From: Brevundimonas sp. G8
GTDB lineage: Bacteria > Pseudomonadota > Alphaproteobacteria > Caulobacterales > Caulobacteraceae
Direction: 5' to 3'
NCBI RefSeq assembly: GCF_902506205.1
Contig: NZ_LR732816.1
Location: 1,869,604-1,933,603 of the forward strand
DNA: 64,000 bases
The translations under genes and the position numbers were made by a program. Below, one piece after another: positions 56,804 through 64,000 of this stretch. Under the pieces are notes generated by a model, which was not told the origin of the DNA, did not search any database, and saw only the letters and a program-made list of their open reading frames with translations. The first letter of the stretch is position 1. Each line of letters begins with the position of its first letter.

Positions 56804-58650
56804 TGAACCTTCGGGCGGCTGCACCGTTGGGGCCAAGCGGCGCCGTTCAGGCCGCGGCGGGGGCGGATCATCGCGTGACATTGCAGCAGGGTTTGGCGTT
56901 CGGCCTGGTTGGCCTGACGGTGGCGGCCTTCATCTGGGGCCGCTTCCGCTATGATCTGGTGGCGCTGGCGGCGCTGGTCGCGGGCCTCGCCGTCGGGGTG
57001 ATCCCGGCGGAGGACGCCTTTTCAGGCTTCGCCAACGACGTGACGGTGATCATCGCTTGCGCCCTGGTCGTGTCTGCAGCCTTCGCCCGGTCTGGCATCG
57101 TTGAGATGGCGCTGAAGCGGGTCCTGCCGCACCTGAAGACGGAACGCAGTCAGGTTCCGGTGCTGACGACGGCGGTGACCCTGCTGTCCATGGTGACCAA
57201 GAACGTCGGGGCGCTGGCCATCATGATGCCGGTGGCGCTTCAGGTCTCGCGCAGGACCGGCACGCCCCAGTCGCGCCTGCTGATGCCGATGGCCTTCGGC
57301 GCCATGGCGGGCGGCATGGTGACCCTGGTGGGCACCTCGCCCAATATCCTGGTCGCCCAGGTGCGCCAGGAGATCGTGGGTCAGCCGTTTCAGATGTTTG
57401 ACTACGCGCCCGTCGGTCTGGCGCTGACGGCGGCGGCGCTGGTGTTTCTGGCGTTCGGTTATCGGCTGCTGCCGAAGGATCGAACCGGCGCGCTGGGCCT
57501 GTCGGCAGCCCTTTCGGCCAACGCCTATCTGACCGAGGCCCGCGCACCGGACGACTGGATGCGAGAGCCGACGACGATCACAGCCCTGGTGGCGTTGACG
57601 CCCGACGCGGTCGAAGTCATGGCCCTGATCCGAGACGGCAAGCGTCGCGCCAGGCCGCGTGGCAACACCCTGGTCCAGCCGGGCGACACCCTGTTGCTGA
57701 AGGGCGACCAAGAGGCGCTGGAAGCGTTCATCGATGCGACGAAGCTGACGCTGGTGCGGGGCGACCGCCCGGTGCTGCTGGAACAGGCCAAGGACGAGGT
57801 CAATCTGGTGGAGGCGGTGGTCGGGGCTGAATCCCCGCTGACGGGTCAATCGGTGCGCCAGCTGGACCTTTACGGCCAGCATGGTCTGAACCTTCTGGGG
57901 GTGTCGCGCAGCGGCTATGAACTGACGCAGCACCTCAGAACGGCCAAGCTTCAGGCGGGCGACGTGTTGCTGCTTCAGGGGTCCGAGGCGGCGATGCCCA
58001 AGGTGCTGGCCGAACTGCAGCTCCTGCCCCTGGCCGAGCGTGAGGTGCGGCTGGGCGGCAAGCGACGCAAATACCTGCCGGCGGTGGTGCTGGCGGCGGC
58101 GATGGTGATGGTGGGGTTCGGCATCCTTCCCGTGGCCATCGCCTTCTTCGGCGCCGCCGTGGTGATCGTGGCCTTGGGCGGCCTGCGGATGCGCGACGCC
58201 TATGCGGCGCTGGACGGGCCGCTGCTGGTTCTAATCGCGGCGTTGATCCCCGTGTCCGACGCCATCCAGCAGACCGGCGGCGCCGACCTGATCGCCAGTC
58301 ATCTGAAGGCGGTGTTCGAAGGCATTCCGCCGGTGGTGGCCGTGGCGGGGATGATGGCCGCGTCGATGGCGGTGACGCCCTTCCTGAACAACGCCGCCAC
58401 GGTTCTGGTCGTGGCGCCCATCGCCGGTGTTCTGGCCCAGCAGTTGGGCCATCGCCCCGACCCGTTTCTGATGGCGGTTGCGGTGGGGGCCGCGTGCGAC
58501 TTCCTGACCCCCATCGGACACCAGTGCAACACCATGGTCATGGGACCCGGCGGCTACAAATTCTCGGACTATCCGAAGCTGGGCGCGCCGTTGAGCCTGC
58601 TGGTGCTGATTATCGGCCCGCCGATGATCCTGCTGTTCTGGCCCATGTGA
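56803..58650 (+). CDS. SLC13-type permease with two TrkA-C (RCK_C) domains
   Basis: The 615-residue product has about 10-12 helices split by a central soluble part. The first half has FGAMAGGMVTLVGTSPNILVAQVRQEIVGQPFQMFDYAPVGL, and the second has FLNNAATVLVVAPIAGVLAQQ and FLTPIGHQCNTMVMGPGGYKFSDYPKLGAPL. These are typical of the divalent-anion/sulfate-type SLC13 transporters. Between them lie two RCK_C modules (TPDAVEVMALIRDG..GDTLLLKGDQEALE and GAESPLTGQSVRQLDL..GDVLLLQGSEAAM). The ion carried is not known. The start may be GTG 56875 instead of ATG 56803, whose ribosome site is too close. Confidence 0.9.
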   Translation: MNLRAAAPLGPSGAVQAAAGADHRVTLQQGLAFGLVGLTVAAFIWGRFRYDLVALAALVAGLAVGVIPAEDAFSGFANDVTVIIACALVVSAAFARSGIVEMALKRVLPHLKTERSQVPVLTTAVTLLSMVTKNVGALAIMMPVALQVSRRTGTPQSRLLMPMAFGAMAGGMVTLVGTSPNILVAQVRQEIVGQPFQMFDYAPVGLALTAAALVFLAFGYRLLPKDRTGALGLSAALSANAYLTEARAPDDWMREPTTITALVALTPDAVEVMALIRDGKRRARPRGNTLVQPGDTLLLKGDQEALEAFIDATKLTLVRGDRPVLLEQAKDEVNLVEAVVGAESPLTGQSVRQLDLYGQHGLNLLGVSRSGYELTQHLRTAKLQAGDVLLLQGSEAAMPKVLAELQLLPLAEREVRLGGKRRKYLPAVVLAAAMVMVGFGILPVAIAFFGAAVVIVALGGLRMRDAYAALDGPLLVLIAALIPVSDAIQQTGGADLIASHLKAVFEGIPPVVAVAGMMAASMAVTPFLNNAATVLVVAPIAGVLAQQLGHRPDPFLMAVAVGAACDFLTPIGHQCNTMVMGPGGYKFSDYPKLGAPLSLLVLIIGPPMILLFWPM

Positions 58651-58660
58651 CGATCGCCTC

Positions 58661-58689
58661 TTGACGGCGTGTAACCTATAGGTGATATG
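58661..58689 (+). promoter_or_regulatory. Candidate promoter of the membrane protein/XRE operon
   Basis: TTGACG (58661-58666) and GATATG (58684-58689) are 17 bases apart. The -10 lies inside the nested dyad described next, as expected for a repressed promoter. Confidence 0.5.
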
Positions 58690-58704
58690 TCACCTCAAGG
58701 TTAC
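58671..58704. promoter_or_regulatory. Nested 34-base operator-like dyad before the membrane protein/XRE pair
   Basis: The order is GTAACCT, 2 bases, AGGTGA, 4 bases, TCACCT, 2 bases, AGGTTAC; all arms are perfect. It can also be read as two ACCT-N2-AGGT palindromes (58674-58683 and 58692-58701) whose centres are 18 bases apart. It overlaps the predicted -10 and ends just before an ATG at 58707. This is a strong candidate operator for the XRE regulator encoded two genes on. Confidence 0.75.
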
Positions 58705-58727
58705 TTATGACACAGGGAGGCAAGACC

Positions 58728-59417
58728 ATGCAAGACGAACAGGCGATCCGCCTGATGGAATCGAAGCGGGCGACGAAATGGCGTTGGGCGATAGGCCTGG
58801 GGGCAGTCAGCACAGCCGCCGTGATCGGCGGCGTCGCGGTCGGGGTTCGGGTCGATGGCGACCTGGCCACCGCTGCGGGCGCGGTGACGGGCGCCGGGGC
58901 CGTGATCCTGGTTGCGGCGCTGGCCTTGGCCTGGTGCACACGGCCAGGACAGTCGGTGGAGGCGCTTATGCGGCGCCAGGGGACAAGCCGAGATCAGTTG
59001 CAGAAGGCGCGGACGCGTCAGTTGATCATCTTCCCCTTCGTCATGCTGGCCTTCATGTTCCAGGCCCATTTGGCCATGCAGCAGGTCCTGGCCGGGCAGG
59101 GGAACTGGGGGCATTATCTGCAGGTGTCCTTGCCGGTCCTGTACGGCTGGGTCGTGCCCCTGATCGTGATGGGTTGGGACTTGACCACGCGAAAGCACCG
59201 CAGCCTGCTGGACGACGAACTGACCCAGTCGATGCGGGCGCAGGCGATGATCCTGGCGTTCGTGGTGCTGATGGGCGGGGCGACGGTCGCTCTGATGCTG
59301 GGCATGTGGCGGCCGGCCTATGGCGTCGCCGCCCTGCCCTATGTGCTGGCCATCGGCGGGGCGACGGCGGGGCTCAGGTTCGCCTGGCTGGATCGGGAGG
59401 CCGAGCGCGGTGGGTGA
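58728..59417 (+). CDS. Integral membrane protein paired with an XRE regulator
   Basis: The 229-residue product (from ATG 58728, with AGGGAGG 7 bases upstream; ATG 58707 is also in frame) has six hydrophobic segments near residues 20-40, 50-70, 100-115, 130-150, 170-190 and 200-218. A soluble stretch RRQGTSRDQLQKARTRQ lies between the second and third. No enzyme motif is seen. The last 8 bases overlap the small XRE gene, so the two are co-translated, as in other small membrane-protein/XRE pairs. Function unknown. Confidence 0.75.
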   Translation: MQDEQAIRLMESKRATKWRWAIGLGAVSTAAVIGGVAVGVRVDGDLATAAGAVTGAGAVILVAALALAWCTRPGQSVEALMRRQGTSRDQLQKARTRQLIIFPFVMLAFMFQAHLAMQQVLAGQGNWGHYLQVSLPVLYGWVVPLIVMGWDLTTRKHRSLLDDELTQSMRAQAMILAFVVLMGGATVALMLGMWRPAYGVAALPYVLAIGGATAGLRFAWLDREAERGG

Positions 59418-59619
59418 TCCGAGATTGGGATCGCGCCTGAAGGAGGCGCGGCTGGCCGCCGAACTGACCCAGGCCGGCCTGGCCGACAAGGCGGGCGTGT
59501 CACGCAAGACCATCAATACGGTCGAGAACGGCGTCTTCGTGCCTTCAACCGTCCTGGCGCTGGAACTGGCGCGGGCGTTGGAGACGACGGTGGAGGCGCT
59601 GTTCTTCCTCAAGGACTGA
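59410..59619 (+). CDS. Small XRE-family HTH regulator
   Basis: The 69-residue product is little more than one helix-turn-helix: LGSRLKEARLAAELTQAGLADKAGVSRKTINTVENGVFVPSTVLALELARALETTVEALFFLKD. It starts at GTG 59410 inside the end of the membrane-protein gene (8-base overlap). It resembles the YozG-type mini-regulators encoded next to membrane proteins, which are likely autoregulated. The nested dyad upstream of the pair is its probable site. Confidence 0.88.
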   Translation: MGDPRLGSRLKEARLAAELTQAGLADKAGVSRKTINTVENGVFVPSTVLALELARALETTVEALFFLKD

Positions 59620-59677
59620 TCCGATCCATGTCCGAAAACCGCGAGACATCGCGGGCCGAGCGGGGCATCCTGTCCTT

Positions 59678-60769
59678 ATGGAACAGCCCCTGGATCAGGA
59701 TGCCTGCTGGCGCGCCGCCGTGGCGCGGGACGCCCGTTTCGACGGGCGTTTCTTCACCGGCGTGACCTCGACCGGGATCTATTGCCGGCCGGTCTGTCCG
59801 GCGCGGACGCCAAAGCGTGAGAATGTCGTGTTTCATCCGACGGCGGCGGCGGCGGAGGAGGCGGGGCTTCGGGCCTGCCTGCGTTGCCGGCCCGAGACCG
59901 CGCCCGAGATGGGCGCCTGGCGCGGCACGTCGAACACCGTCAGCCGCGCCTTGGCGCTGATCGAGGCGGGGGCGCTGGACAGGGGCGATGCGGAGGCGCT
60001 GGCGACCCGGCTGGGCATGGGCGAGCGGCAACTGCGCCGCCTGTTCCGCCAGCACCTGGGCGCCGCCCCGGTCAGCGTGGCCCAGACGCGACGCGTGCTG
60101 CTGGCCAAACAGCTGATCCACGAAAGCGACCTGTCGATGGCCGAGGTGGCGATGGCTTCCGGCTTCGGCAGCGTGCGGCGCTTCAACGAGACCTTTCAGG
60201 CCCTCTACGGCCGCGCGCCGTCGGACCTCCGCCGACGCAAGGTCGAAGGCGAGCCGGGCGGGGTGATCAAGATCAACCTGTCCTACCGGCCGCCCTATGA
60301 CTGGACCGCCATGATGACGACGCTGGCGATCCGCGGCGTCGCGGACGAGGCGGTGGTCGATGGCATATGGACCCGTCGGCTGCGCATCGATGTGGATGGC
60401 ACGGACGGGTCTGTGACGGTGCGCCCCGCCGCCATGGGCAGGGCGGCGGTCGAGGCGCGGGTCTACGAGCTGAAGGCCTTGCCCGGCGTTCTGGCGCGGG
60501 TGCGGCGGGTGTTCGACCTCGCCGCCGATCCCGAGGCGATCACGCGCGACCTGTCGGCCGATCCCGTCCTGCGGGCGGCGGTCGAGGCGCGGCCGGGATT
60601 GCGGCCTGCGGGCGACTGGATCGACGCGGGCGAGGATGCGCCCAGCGACCGGCTGGCGACGACGGATGTCGGACTGCTGGCGCGCGCGGAGCGGTGGCGG
60701 CCGTGGCGAGCCTATGGCGCCCTGTACTGGACCCTGATCGAGGAGCGGCGAGATGACGAAGCAGCCTGA
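59678..60769 (+). CDS. Ada-type methyl-phosphotriester sensor/AraC regulator with a shortened AlkA part
   Basis: The 363-residue product starts with the Ada N-terminal zinc domain (Cys 36, 40, 67 and 70: GIYCRPVCPAR..ACLRC) that accepts methyl groups from phosphotriesters. An AraC-type HTH follows (residues about 85-195: GFGSVRRFNETFQALYGRAPSDLRRRK). Then comes an AlkA-N-like part (INLSYRPPYDWTAMMTTLAIRG). After GLRPAGDW the text jumps to ATTDVGLLARAERWRPWRAYGALYW, normally near the end of an AlkA glycosylase. About 120 residues with the HhH-GPD core seem to be missing. It likely works as a regulator; base excision is doubtful. It overlaps ogt by 17 bases. Confidence 0.9.
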   Translation: MEQPLDQDACWRAAVARDARFDGRFFTGVTSTGIYCRPVCPARTPKRENVVFHPTAAAAEEAGLRACLRCRPETAPEMGAWRGTSNTVSRALALIEAGALDRGDAEALATRLGMGERQLRRLFRQHLGAAPVSVAQTRRVLLAKQLIHESDLSMAEVAMASGFGSVRRFNETFQALYGRAPSDLRRRKVEGEPGGVIKINLSYRPPYDWTAMMTTLAIRGVADEAVVDGIWTRRLRIDVDGTDGSVTVRPAAMGRAAVEARVYELKALPGVLARVRRVFDLAADPEAITRDLSADPVLRAAVEARPGLRPAGDWIDAGEDAPSDRLATTDVGLLARAERWRPWRAYGALYWTLIEERRDDEAA

Positions 60770-61280
60770 GATGCATCTGACCCTGGACCGAATCCCGTCG
60801 CCCGTGGGCGAGGTGCTGGTCGTCACCGACGCGGACGGTGCGGTGCGGGCGCTGGATTTCCACGACTATGAGGCGCGGCTGCTGCTGCTGCTGCGTCGTC
60901 ACTATGGCCAAGTCGTTCTGGTCGAGGGGCGCGCGCCCGAGATCGTGCGTAGGGCCGTCGAGGCCTGGTTCGGCGGAGACCTGACCGCCTTCGACACGGT
61001 CGAGGTGAAGACCGGCGGCACGGAGTTTCAGCGTGCGGTGTGGAAGGCCCTGCGCGAGATCCCCTCTGGTGAGACGCGCACCTATGGCCAGCTCGCCTCG
61101 GCGATCGGCGCGCCCAAGGCGGTGCGGGCGGTCGGTCTGGCCAACGGCGCGAATCCGGTCGGGGTCATCGTGCCCTGCCATCGCGTGATTGGGGCGAACG
61201 GGACGCTGACCGGCTATGCGGGCGGGCTGGAGCGCAAGCGCTGGCTGCTGGCGCACGAGGCCGGCGGTCGATTGCTCTAG
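60753..61280 (+). CDS. ogt: Methylated-DNA--protein-cysteine methyltransferase
   Basis: This suicide enzyme moves a methyl or alkyl group from O6-alkylguanine in DNA to its own Cys. The 175-residue product has VIVPCHRVIGANGTLTGYAGGLERKRWLLAHE with acceptor Cys142, and EFQRAVWKALREIPSGETRTYGQLA before it. The gene overlaps the Ada-like gene by 17 bases, so the two form an adaptive-response operon. ATG 60771 is an alternative start. Confidence 0.96.
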   Translation: MTKQPEMHLTLDRIPSPVGEVLVVTDADGAVRALDFHDYEARLLLLLRRHYGQVVLVEGRAPEIVRRAVEAWFGGDLTAFDTVEVKTGGTEFQRAVWKALREIPSGETRTYGQLASAIGAPKAVRAVGLANGANPVGVIVPCHRVIGANGTLTGYAGGLERKRWLLAHEAGGRLL

Positions 61281-61987
61281 CGCCGCGTGAACCGTTCGGG
61301 GGGCAGGGCGGCGTGGGTGAAGCGTGCCTGGCGCACCGCGCCCTTGAAATAGTTCACGCGGTTCATGCGACAGCCGACCGAGGCGCGGCCTGGTCCTTGA
61401 GGCTTGAACGGCACGGCATGTTCGCCTTGCAGGACGCCGTCGACATAGGCCCGGTACATGACGCCGTCGAAGGTCTGGGCGACGTGGAACCACTGGCCGC
61501 AGGGGTAGAGGCGCTCGGGAAAGATCAGGGTGTGGTTGTAGCCGGGGCCGCGGGTGAAGGCGTCCAGGTACCAGCGGTCCTGAACCACGCGGATCTCGAA
61601 CAGGAAACGCGTCTGGGACGGCGGCTGGCCGGCGGGCGCCTCTGCGGCGAGATGGAACCAGCGTTGCTCGAAGGCGCCGCCGTCGGGCCGGAACAGGGCC
61701 TCGAACGTAAAGGTCTCGGCGCCGGCCAGCGGATGGTTGTCGATGAACAGGGCGTCGTCCACGCCGTCGAACAGCACGGCCCGGCCATAAGGACTGTCGA
61801 TCAGGGTCGGGTCGCCCTCGACGCTGGTCGCGACCCCGCCGATGTCGCTCAGCCGATCAAAGGTCCACACCGTCTGGCGCGGCGCGGCGGCCCCCATCGT
61901 CGCACATCCCGGCAGGATCGCGCCCACGACACCCGATGCCCCCAGGGCCATCAGGCGGCGGCGGTCCAGGGGCAGGGCGTCGGGCAT
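61277..61987 (-). CDS. LamG/concanavalin-A-like lipoprotein, probably Tat-exported
   Basis: The 236-residue product begins MPDALPLDRRRLMALGASGVVGAILPGCATMG. This is a twin-arginine-like signal with a lipobox, so it is likely exported folded and lipidated. The rest fits a LamG-type beta-sandwich: AVLFDGVDDALFIDNHPLAGAETFTFEALFRPDG, GQWFHVAQTFDGVMYRAYVDGVLQGE and GRASVGCRMNRVNYFKGAVRQARF. It probably binds a carbohydrate. Its stop overlaps that of ogt by 4 bases. Confidence 0.85.
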   Translation of the reverse strand: MPDALPLDRRRLMALGASGVVGAILPGCATMGAAAPRQTVWTFDRLSDIGGVATSVEGDPTLIDSPYGRAVLFDGVDDALFIDNHPLAGAETFTFEALFRPDGGAFEQRWFHLAAEAPAGQPPSQTRFLFEIRVVQDRWYLDAFTRGPGYNHTLIFPERLYPCGQWFHVAQTFDGVMYRAYVDGVLQGEHAVPFKPQGPGRASVGCRMNRVNYFKGAVRQARFTHAALPPERFTRR

Positions 61988-62096
61988 GGTTCGTCTCTCG
62001 GCGGTTTTGTCGCGCGACACTATGGGAATGGCTGCGCGAGGCAACGGCCTGCGCCCCGGTTCGTTGTCTCAACCCTTACAGACTGGAGTATCGACG

Positions 62097-62495
62097 ATGA
62101 AACTTTCCAATGGCGCACTGGTGGCGGTGGTCGACGGCGAAAAGCTGGCCCTGTTCAAGAACACGAACGCCTCGGACATCAAGCTGACGCCGCTGGAAAA
62201 TCCTCCTATCGCGGATCGCGTCTCCGGCTCTGCCGGCCGCCGTTCCAATGAGGCCAATCCCGACAACGACACCCAGGCCGAGGACGGTTTCGCCATGGGC
62301 GTCGCCGAGGTGCTGAACAAATGGTCGGTCACCAACAAGATCGACGAACTGCTGGTGATCGCGGCGCCCAAGACGCTCGGCGAGCTGCGCAAGCACTGGC
62401 ACAAGGACCTTCAGGGCAAGCTGGTCGGCGAGATCGCCAAGGACCTGACGGGACACTCCAGCGACCAGATCGCTGCGGCGATCGACAAGGCCTGA
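62097..62495 (+). CDS. Host attachment family protein
   Basis: The 132-residue product has VAVVDGEKLALFKNTNASDIKLTPLENPPIADRVSGSAGRRSNEANPDNDTQAEDGFAMGVAEVLNK, then DELLVIAAPKTLGELRKHWHKDLQGKLVGEIAKDLTGHSSDQIAAAI. This is the pattern of the Agrobacterium host-attachment protein family, which is related to peptide-release-factor-like folds. GGAG lies about 8-9 bases before ATG 62097. It is followed by a terminator. The molecular role is not established. Confidence 0.88.
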   Translation: MKLSNGALVAVVDGEKLALFKNTNASDIKLTPLENPPIADRVSGSAGRRSNEANPDNDTQAEDGFAMGVAEVLNKWSVTNKIDELLVIAAPKTLGELRKHWHKDLQGKLVGEIAKDLTGHSSDQIAAAIDKA

Positions 62496-62503
62496 ATGAT
62501 CAG

Positions 62504-62533
62504 AGGGGGCGCCGCAAGCGCCCCTTCTTTTTG
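62504..62533. terminator. Intrinsic terminator after the host-attachment-family gene
   Basis: GGGGCGC and GCGCCCC form a perfect 7-base stem around CGCAA, followed by TTCTTTTT. The converging metallophosphoesterase gene ends 4 bases beyond, so it may serve both strands. Confidence 0.85.
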
Positions 62534-62536
62534 CCG

Positions 62537-63964
62537 TCAGTCCTTGATCTCGGCGGTGCAGGGCCGGTCGTCGGGGCCGGCGGCGCCGTCGCAGCGGCGG
62601 GCGGCGAGCAGGGCGGCTTCGCTCTCGACCAGACGGTTGCGGCCGTCTTCGCCGCGCACAAGGGCGAAGGCGTCGTAGAGGCCACCCTCGGCGGTGAAGG
62701 CCTTGAAGTCGATGCGCGCGTCGGCGACGTCGATCACTTGATAAAGCTCGGTGTTCTCAGCGGCGCGCACGGGCTGAGTATCGGCGCGGTCGTTGAGGCC
62801 ATACATCTTCGAACCCACGACCGAGACCAGATAGACGGGGCCGACCGGCTGGCCTGCGTCCGACGCCGTGCGCGAAGCTGCGGCGCCCGCCTCGTTGGAG
62901 ACGCGGGCATAGCAGTGGTCGTGGCCCTGCAGGACCAGATCGACGTTGTGACGTTCGAAGATCGGCTTCCACACGGTCTTCAGCGGCTCGGTGTCGTTGG
63001 GGCGGGCGCAGGTGAAGATCGGTTGGTGCATCAGGACGATGTTCCAGAGGGCGGTGCTCTCCGTCAGGACACGATCCAGCCAGGCGGTCTGGCTGTCCAG
63101 CGTGCCCAGGTCGATGGCTGAGGTGCCGTCCAGCACCACGAACCGCGCGCCCTGATAATCGAAGACGTAAGACGTCGCCTCGGCGCCCGGCGCGCCATTG
63201 GCCGGCAGGGCGTGGTGCGGTGTCCAGCCCGGACCCAGTTCGCGTGTCTCGGACCCGTCGGCGGCGACGGCGTCGCGATATTCATGGTTTCCGGCGGCGA
63301 CCGCCTGGGGGATCATGGCGAAGGCGTATCCGCCGGCGGCGGTCCACTCGCCGTATTCGTCGTCGGCGACCTTGGTTTCGCGCTGGGCGATCTGGTCGCC
63401 GGCGTGGACGGCCAAATCCACGGGGCCGGACGAGAGGAAGGCCTGGCGGATGACGCGCGACCCGACCTCAAGGATGTCGTTCTGCGTATCGCCGAAATAA
63501 AGGAAGCGGAACGGGGCGGGTTCGGCCTCGGCGGTGGTGAAGGGCAGCCATTCGGACCAGCCGTCGGCAGCCCTGACCCGATAGACGTAGCGCGCGCCCG
63601 GGGTCAGGTCGGTGAAGCGGACATGGTGGTGATGGGCCGGACCGTTCTCGGCCGTAGAAGCGATCGTTTCCCCCGTGACGGTGCGGGCTGCATGACCCAG
63701 CAGGGGGCCGGCGATGTCCAGGGCGATCTCGGCCTCGGCCGTGGTCTGGGCCGTCGAGGTGCGCCAGGCGACGCCCATCTGTCGCGCGGCGTCGGCGCCG
63801 GGCGACAAAACGATCCGGTCGGCCCAGCCCTTGGCCGCATAGCGGCCGTTCGGCGCGTGGGCGGGTGGCGGCAGGGGATCGGGATCGGCCGGCGCGACTA
63901 CCTGGGCTTGGACGGCGCCGGCGGCCAGCAGGGCGCATAGCGCCGAGGTCAGAAGCAGTCGCAT
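62537..63964 (-). CDS. Secreted metallophosphoesterase with a purple-acid-phosphatase-like N-terminal domain
   Basis: The 475-residue product has a signal peptide MRLLLTSALCALLAAGAVQAQ. An N-terminal fibronectin-like module follows (residues about 45-145: RIVLSPGADAARQMGVAWRT..HHHHVRFTDLTPGARYVYRVRAADGWSEW), as in purple acid phosphatases. The metallophosphoesterase motifs are FLYFGDTQND, AVHAGDQI, VAAGNHEYRD, LMHQPIF and LQGHDHCYARV. A C-terminal domain has VYLVSVVGSKMYGL. It probably releases phosphate from organic esters in the periplasm or outside. Confidence 0.93.
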   Translation of the reverse strand: MRLLLTSALCALLAAGAVQAQVVAPADPDPLPPPAHAPNGRYAAKGWADRIVLSPGADAARQMGVAWRTSTAQTTAEAEIALDIAGPLLGHAARTVTGETIASTAENGPAHHHHVRFTDLTPGARYVYRVRAADGWSEWLPFTTAEAEPAPFRFLYFGDTQNDILEVGSRVIRQAFLSSGPVDLAVHAGDQIAQRETKVADDEYGEWTAAGGYAFAMIPQAVAAGNHEYRDAVAADGSETRELGPGWTPHHALPANGAPGAEATSYVFDYQGARFVVLDGTSAIDLGTLDSQTAWLDRVLTESTALWNIVLMHQPIFTCARPNDTEPLKTVWKPIFERHNVDLVLQGHDHCYARVSNEAGAAASRTASDAGQPVGPVYLVSVVGSKMYGLNDRADTQPVRAAENTELYQVIDVADARIDFKAFTAEGGLYDAFALVRGEDGRNRLVESEAALLAARRCDGAAGPDDRPCTAEIKD

Positions 63965-64000
63965 GGTGTTCCCCCGTGATCAGTCGGGGCGGGGCTAAAC

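Overview
The window is about 64 kb of a high-GC chromosome from an alphaproteobacterium of the Caulobacterales, most likely Brevundimonas or a close relative. The evidence is indirect. There is a PleC/PdhS-type histidine kinase, a kdp operon with an inserted outer-membrane protein, a BolA/monothiol-glutaredoxin operon, many small lipoproteins, frequent GTG/TTG starts, and a dispersed-looking palindrome built on CTCGGG/CCCGAG. No rRNA, tRNA, CRISPR array, insertion sequence or prophage was recognised. Assignments come from reading motifs by eye; no database was searched.

Layout. 1-7232: potassium uptake operon kdpA(partial)-kdpB-porin-kdpC-kdpD-kdpE. 7315-9529: a two-part flavin reductase and an acetyl-CoA acetyltransferase. 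9587-15676 (minus): a small membrane ORFan, a PleC-like kinase, a conserved hypothetical, a CBS protein and a vWA protein. 15843-23873: KefB/C-type K+/H+ antiporter, a duplicated-domain DUF4168 protein, S1/P1 nuclease, TrmJ, a large nested inverted repeat, YnfA, a frameshifted proline-rich gene, an OmpA lipoprotein, a sirtuin and a DUF6624 protein. 24124-27628: glutathione-dependent formaldehyde detoxification (frmA, VOC protein, GST, fghA). 27669-31650: small lipoproteins, superoxide dismutase, an MBL hydrolase and rpsD. 31750-35883: an MHYT-PAS-GGDEF-EAL protein, an Old Yellow Enzyme and two small lipoproteins. 35867-40847 (minus): bolA-AKR-grxD-thioesterase, then GNAT, radC, a lipoprotein and map. 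40946-44834: a MoaB/CinA-like protein, a FadL-like channel and a DEAD-box helicase.

45109-55107 is the accessory part. It holds a divergent pair of related HTH proteins, a cytosine methyltransferase/putative endonuclease/Vsr module, uvrB, and a large MmeI-like restriction-modification protein. The core gene uvrB is thus flanked on both sides by restriction modules, and base composition drops in both modules. 55309-63964 returns to ordinary genes. These are a PadR/HAAS pair behind tandem palindromes, an SLC13 permease, a membrane protein/XRE pair behind a nested 34-bp operator-like dyad, an Ada-AraC-AlkA protein that seems to lack its glycosylase core, ogt, a LamG lipoprotein, a host-attachment-family protein and a metallophosphoesterase.

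No completely new multi-gene system is proven here. The strongest leads are the shortened Ada/AlkA fusion, the aldo/keto reductase without its usual catalytic residues inside the bolA-grxD operon, the mosaic MmeI-like enzyme, the paired HTH proteins, the paralogous NGCT lipoproteins, and the XRE and PadR operator arrays.
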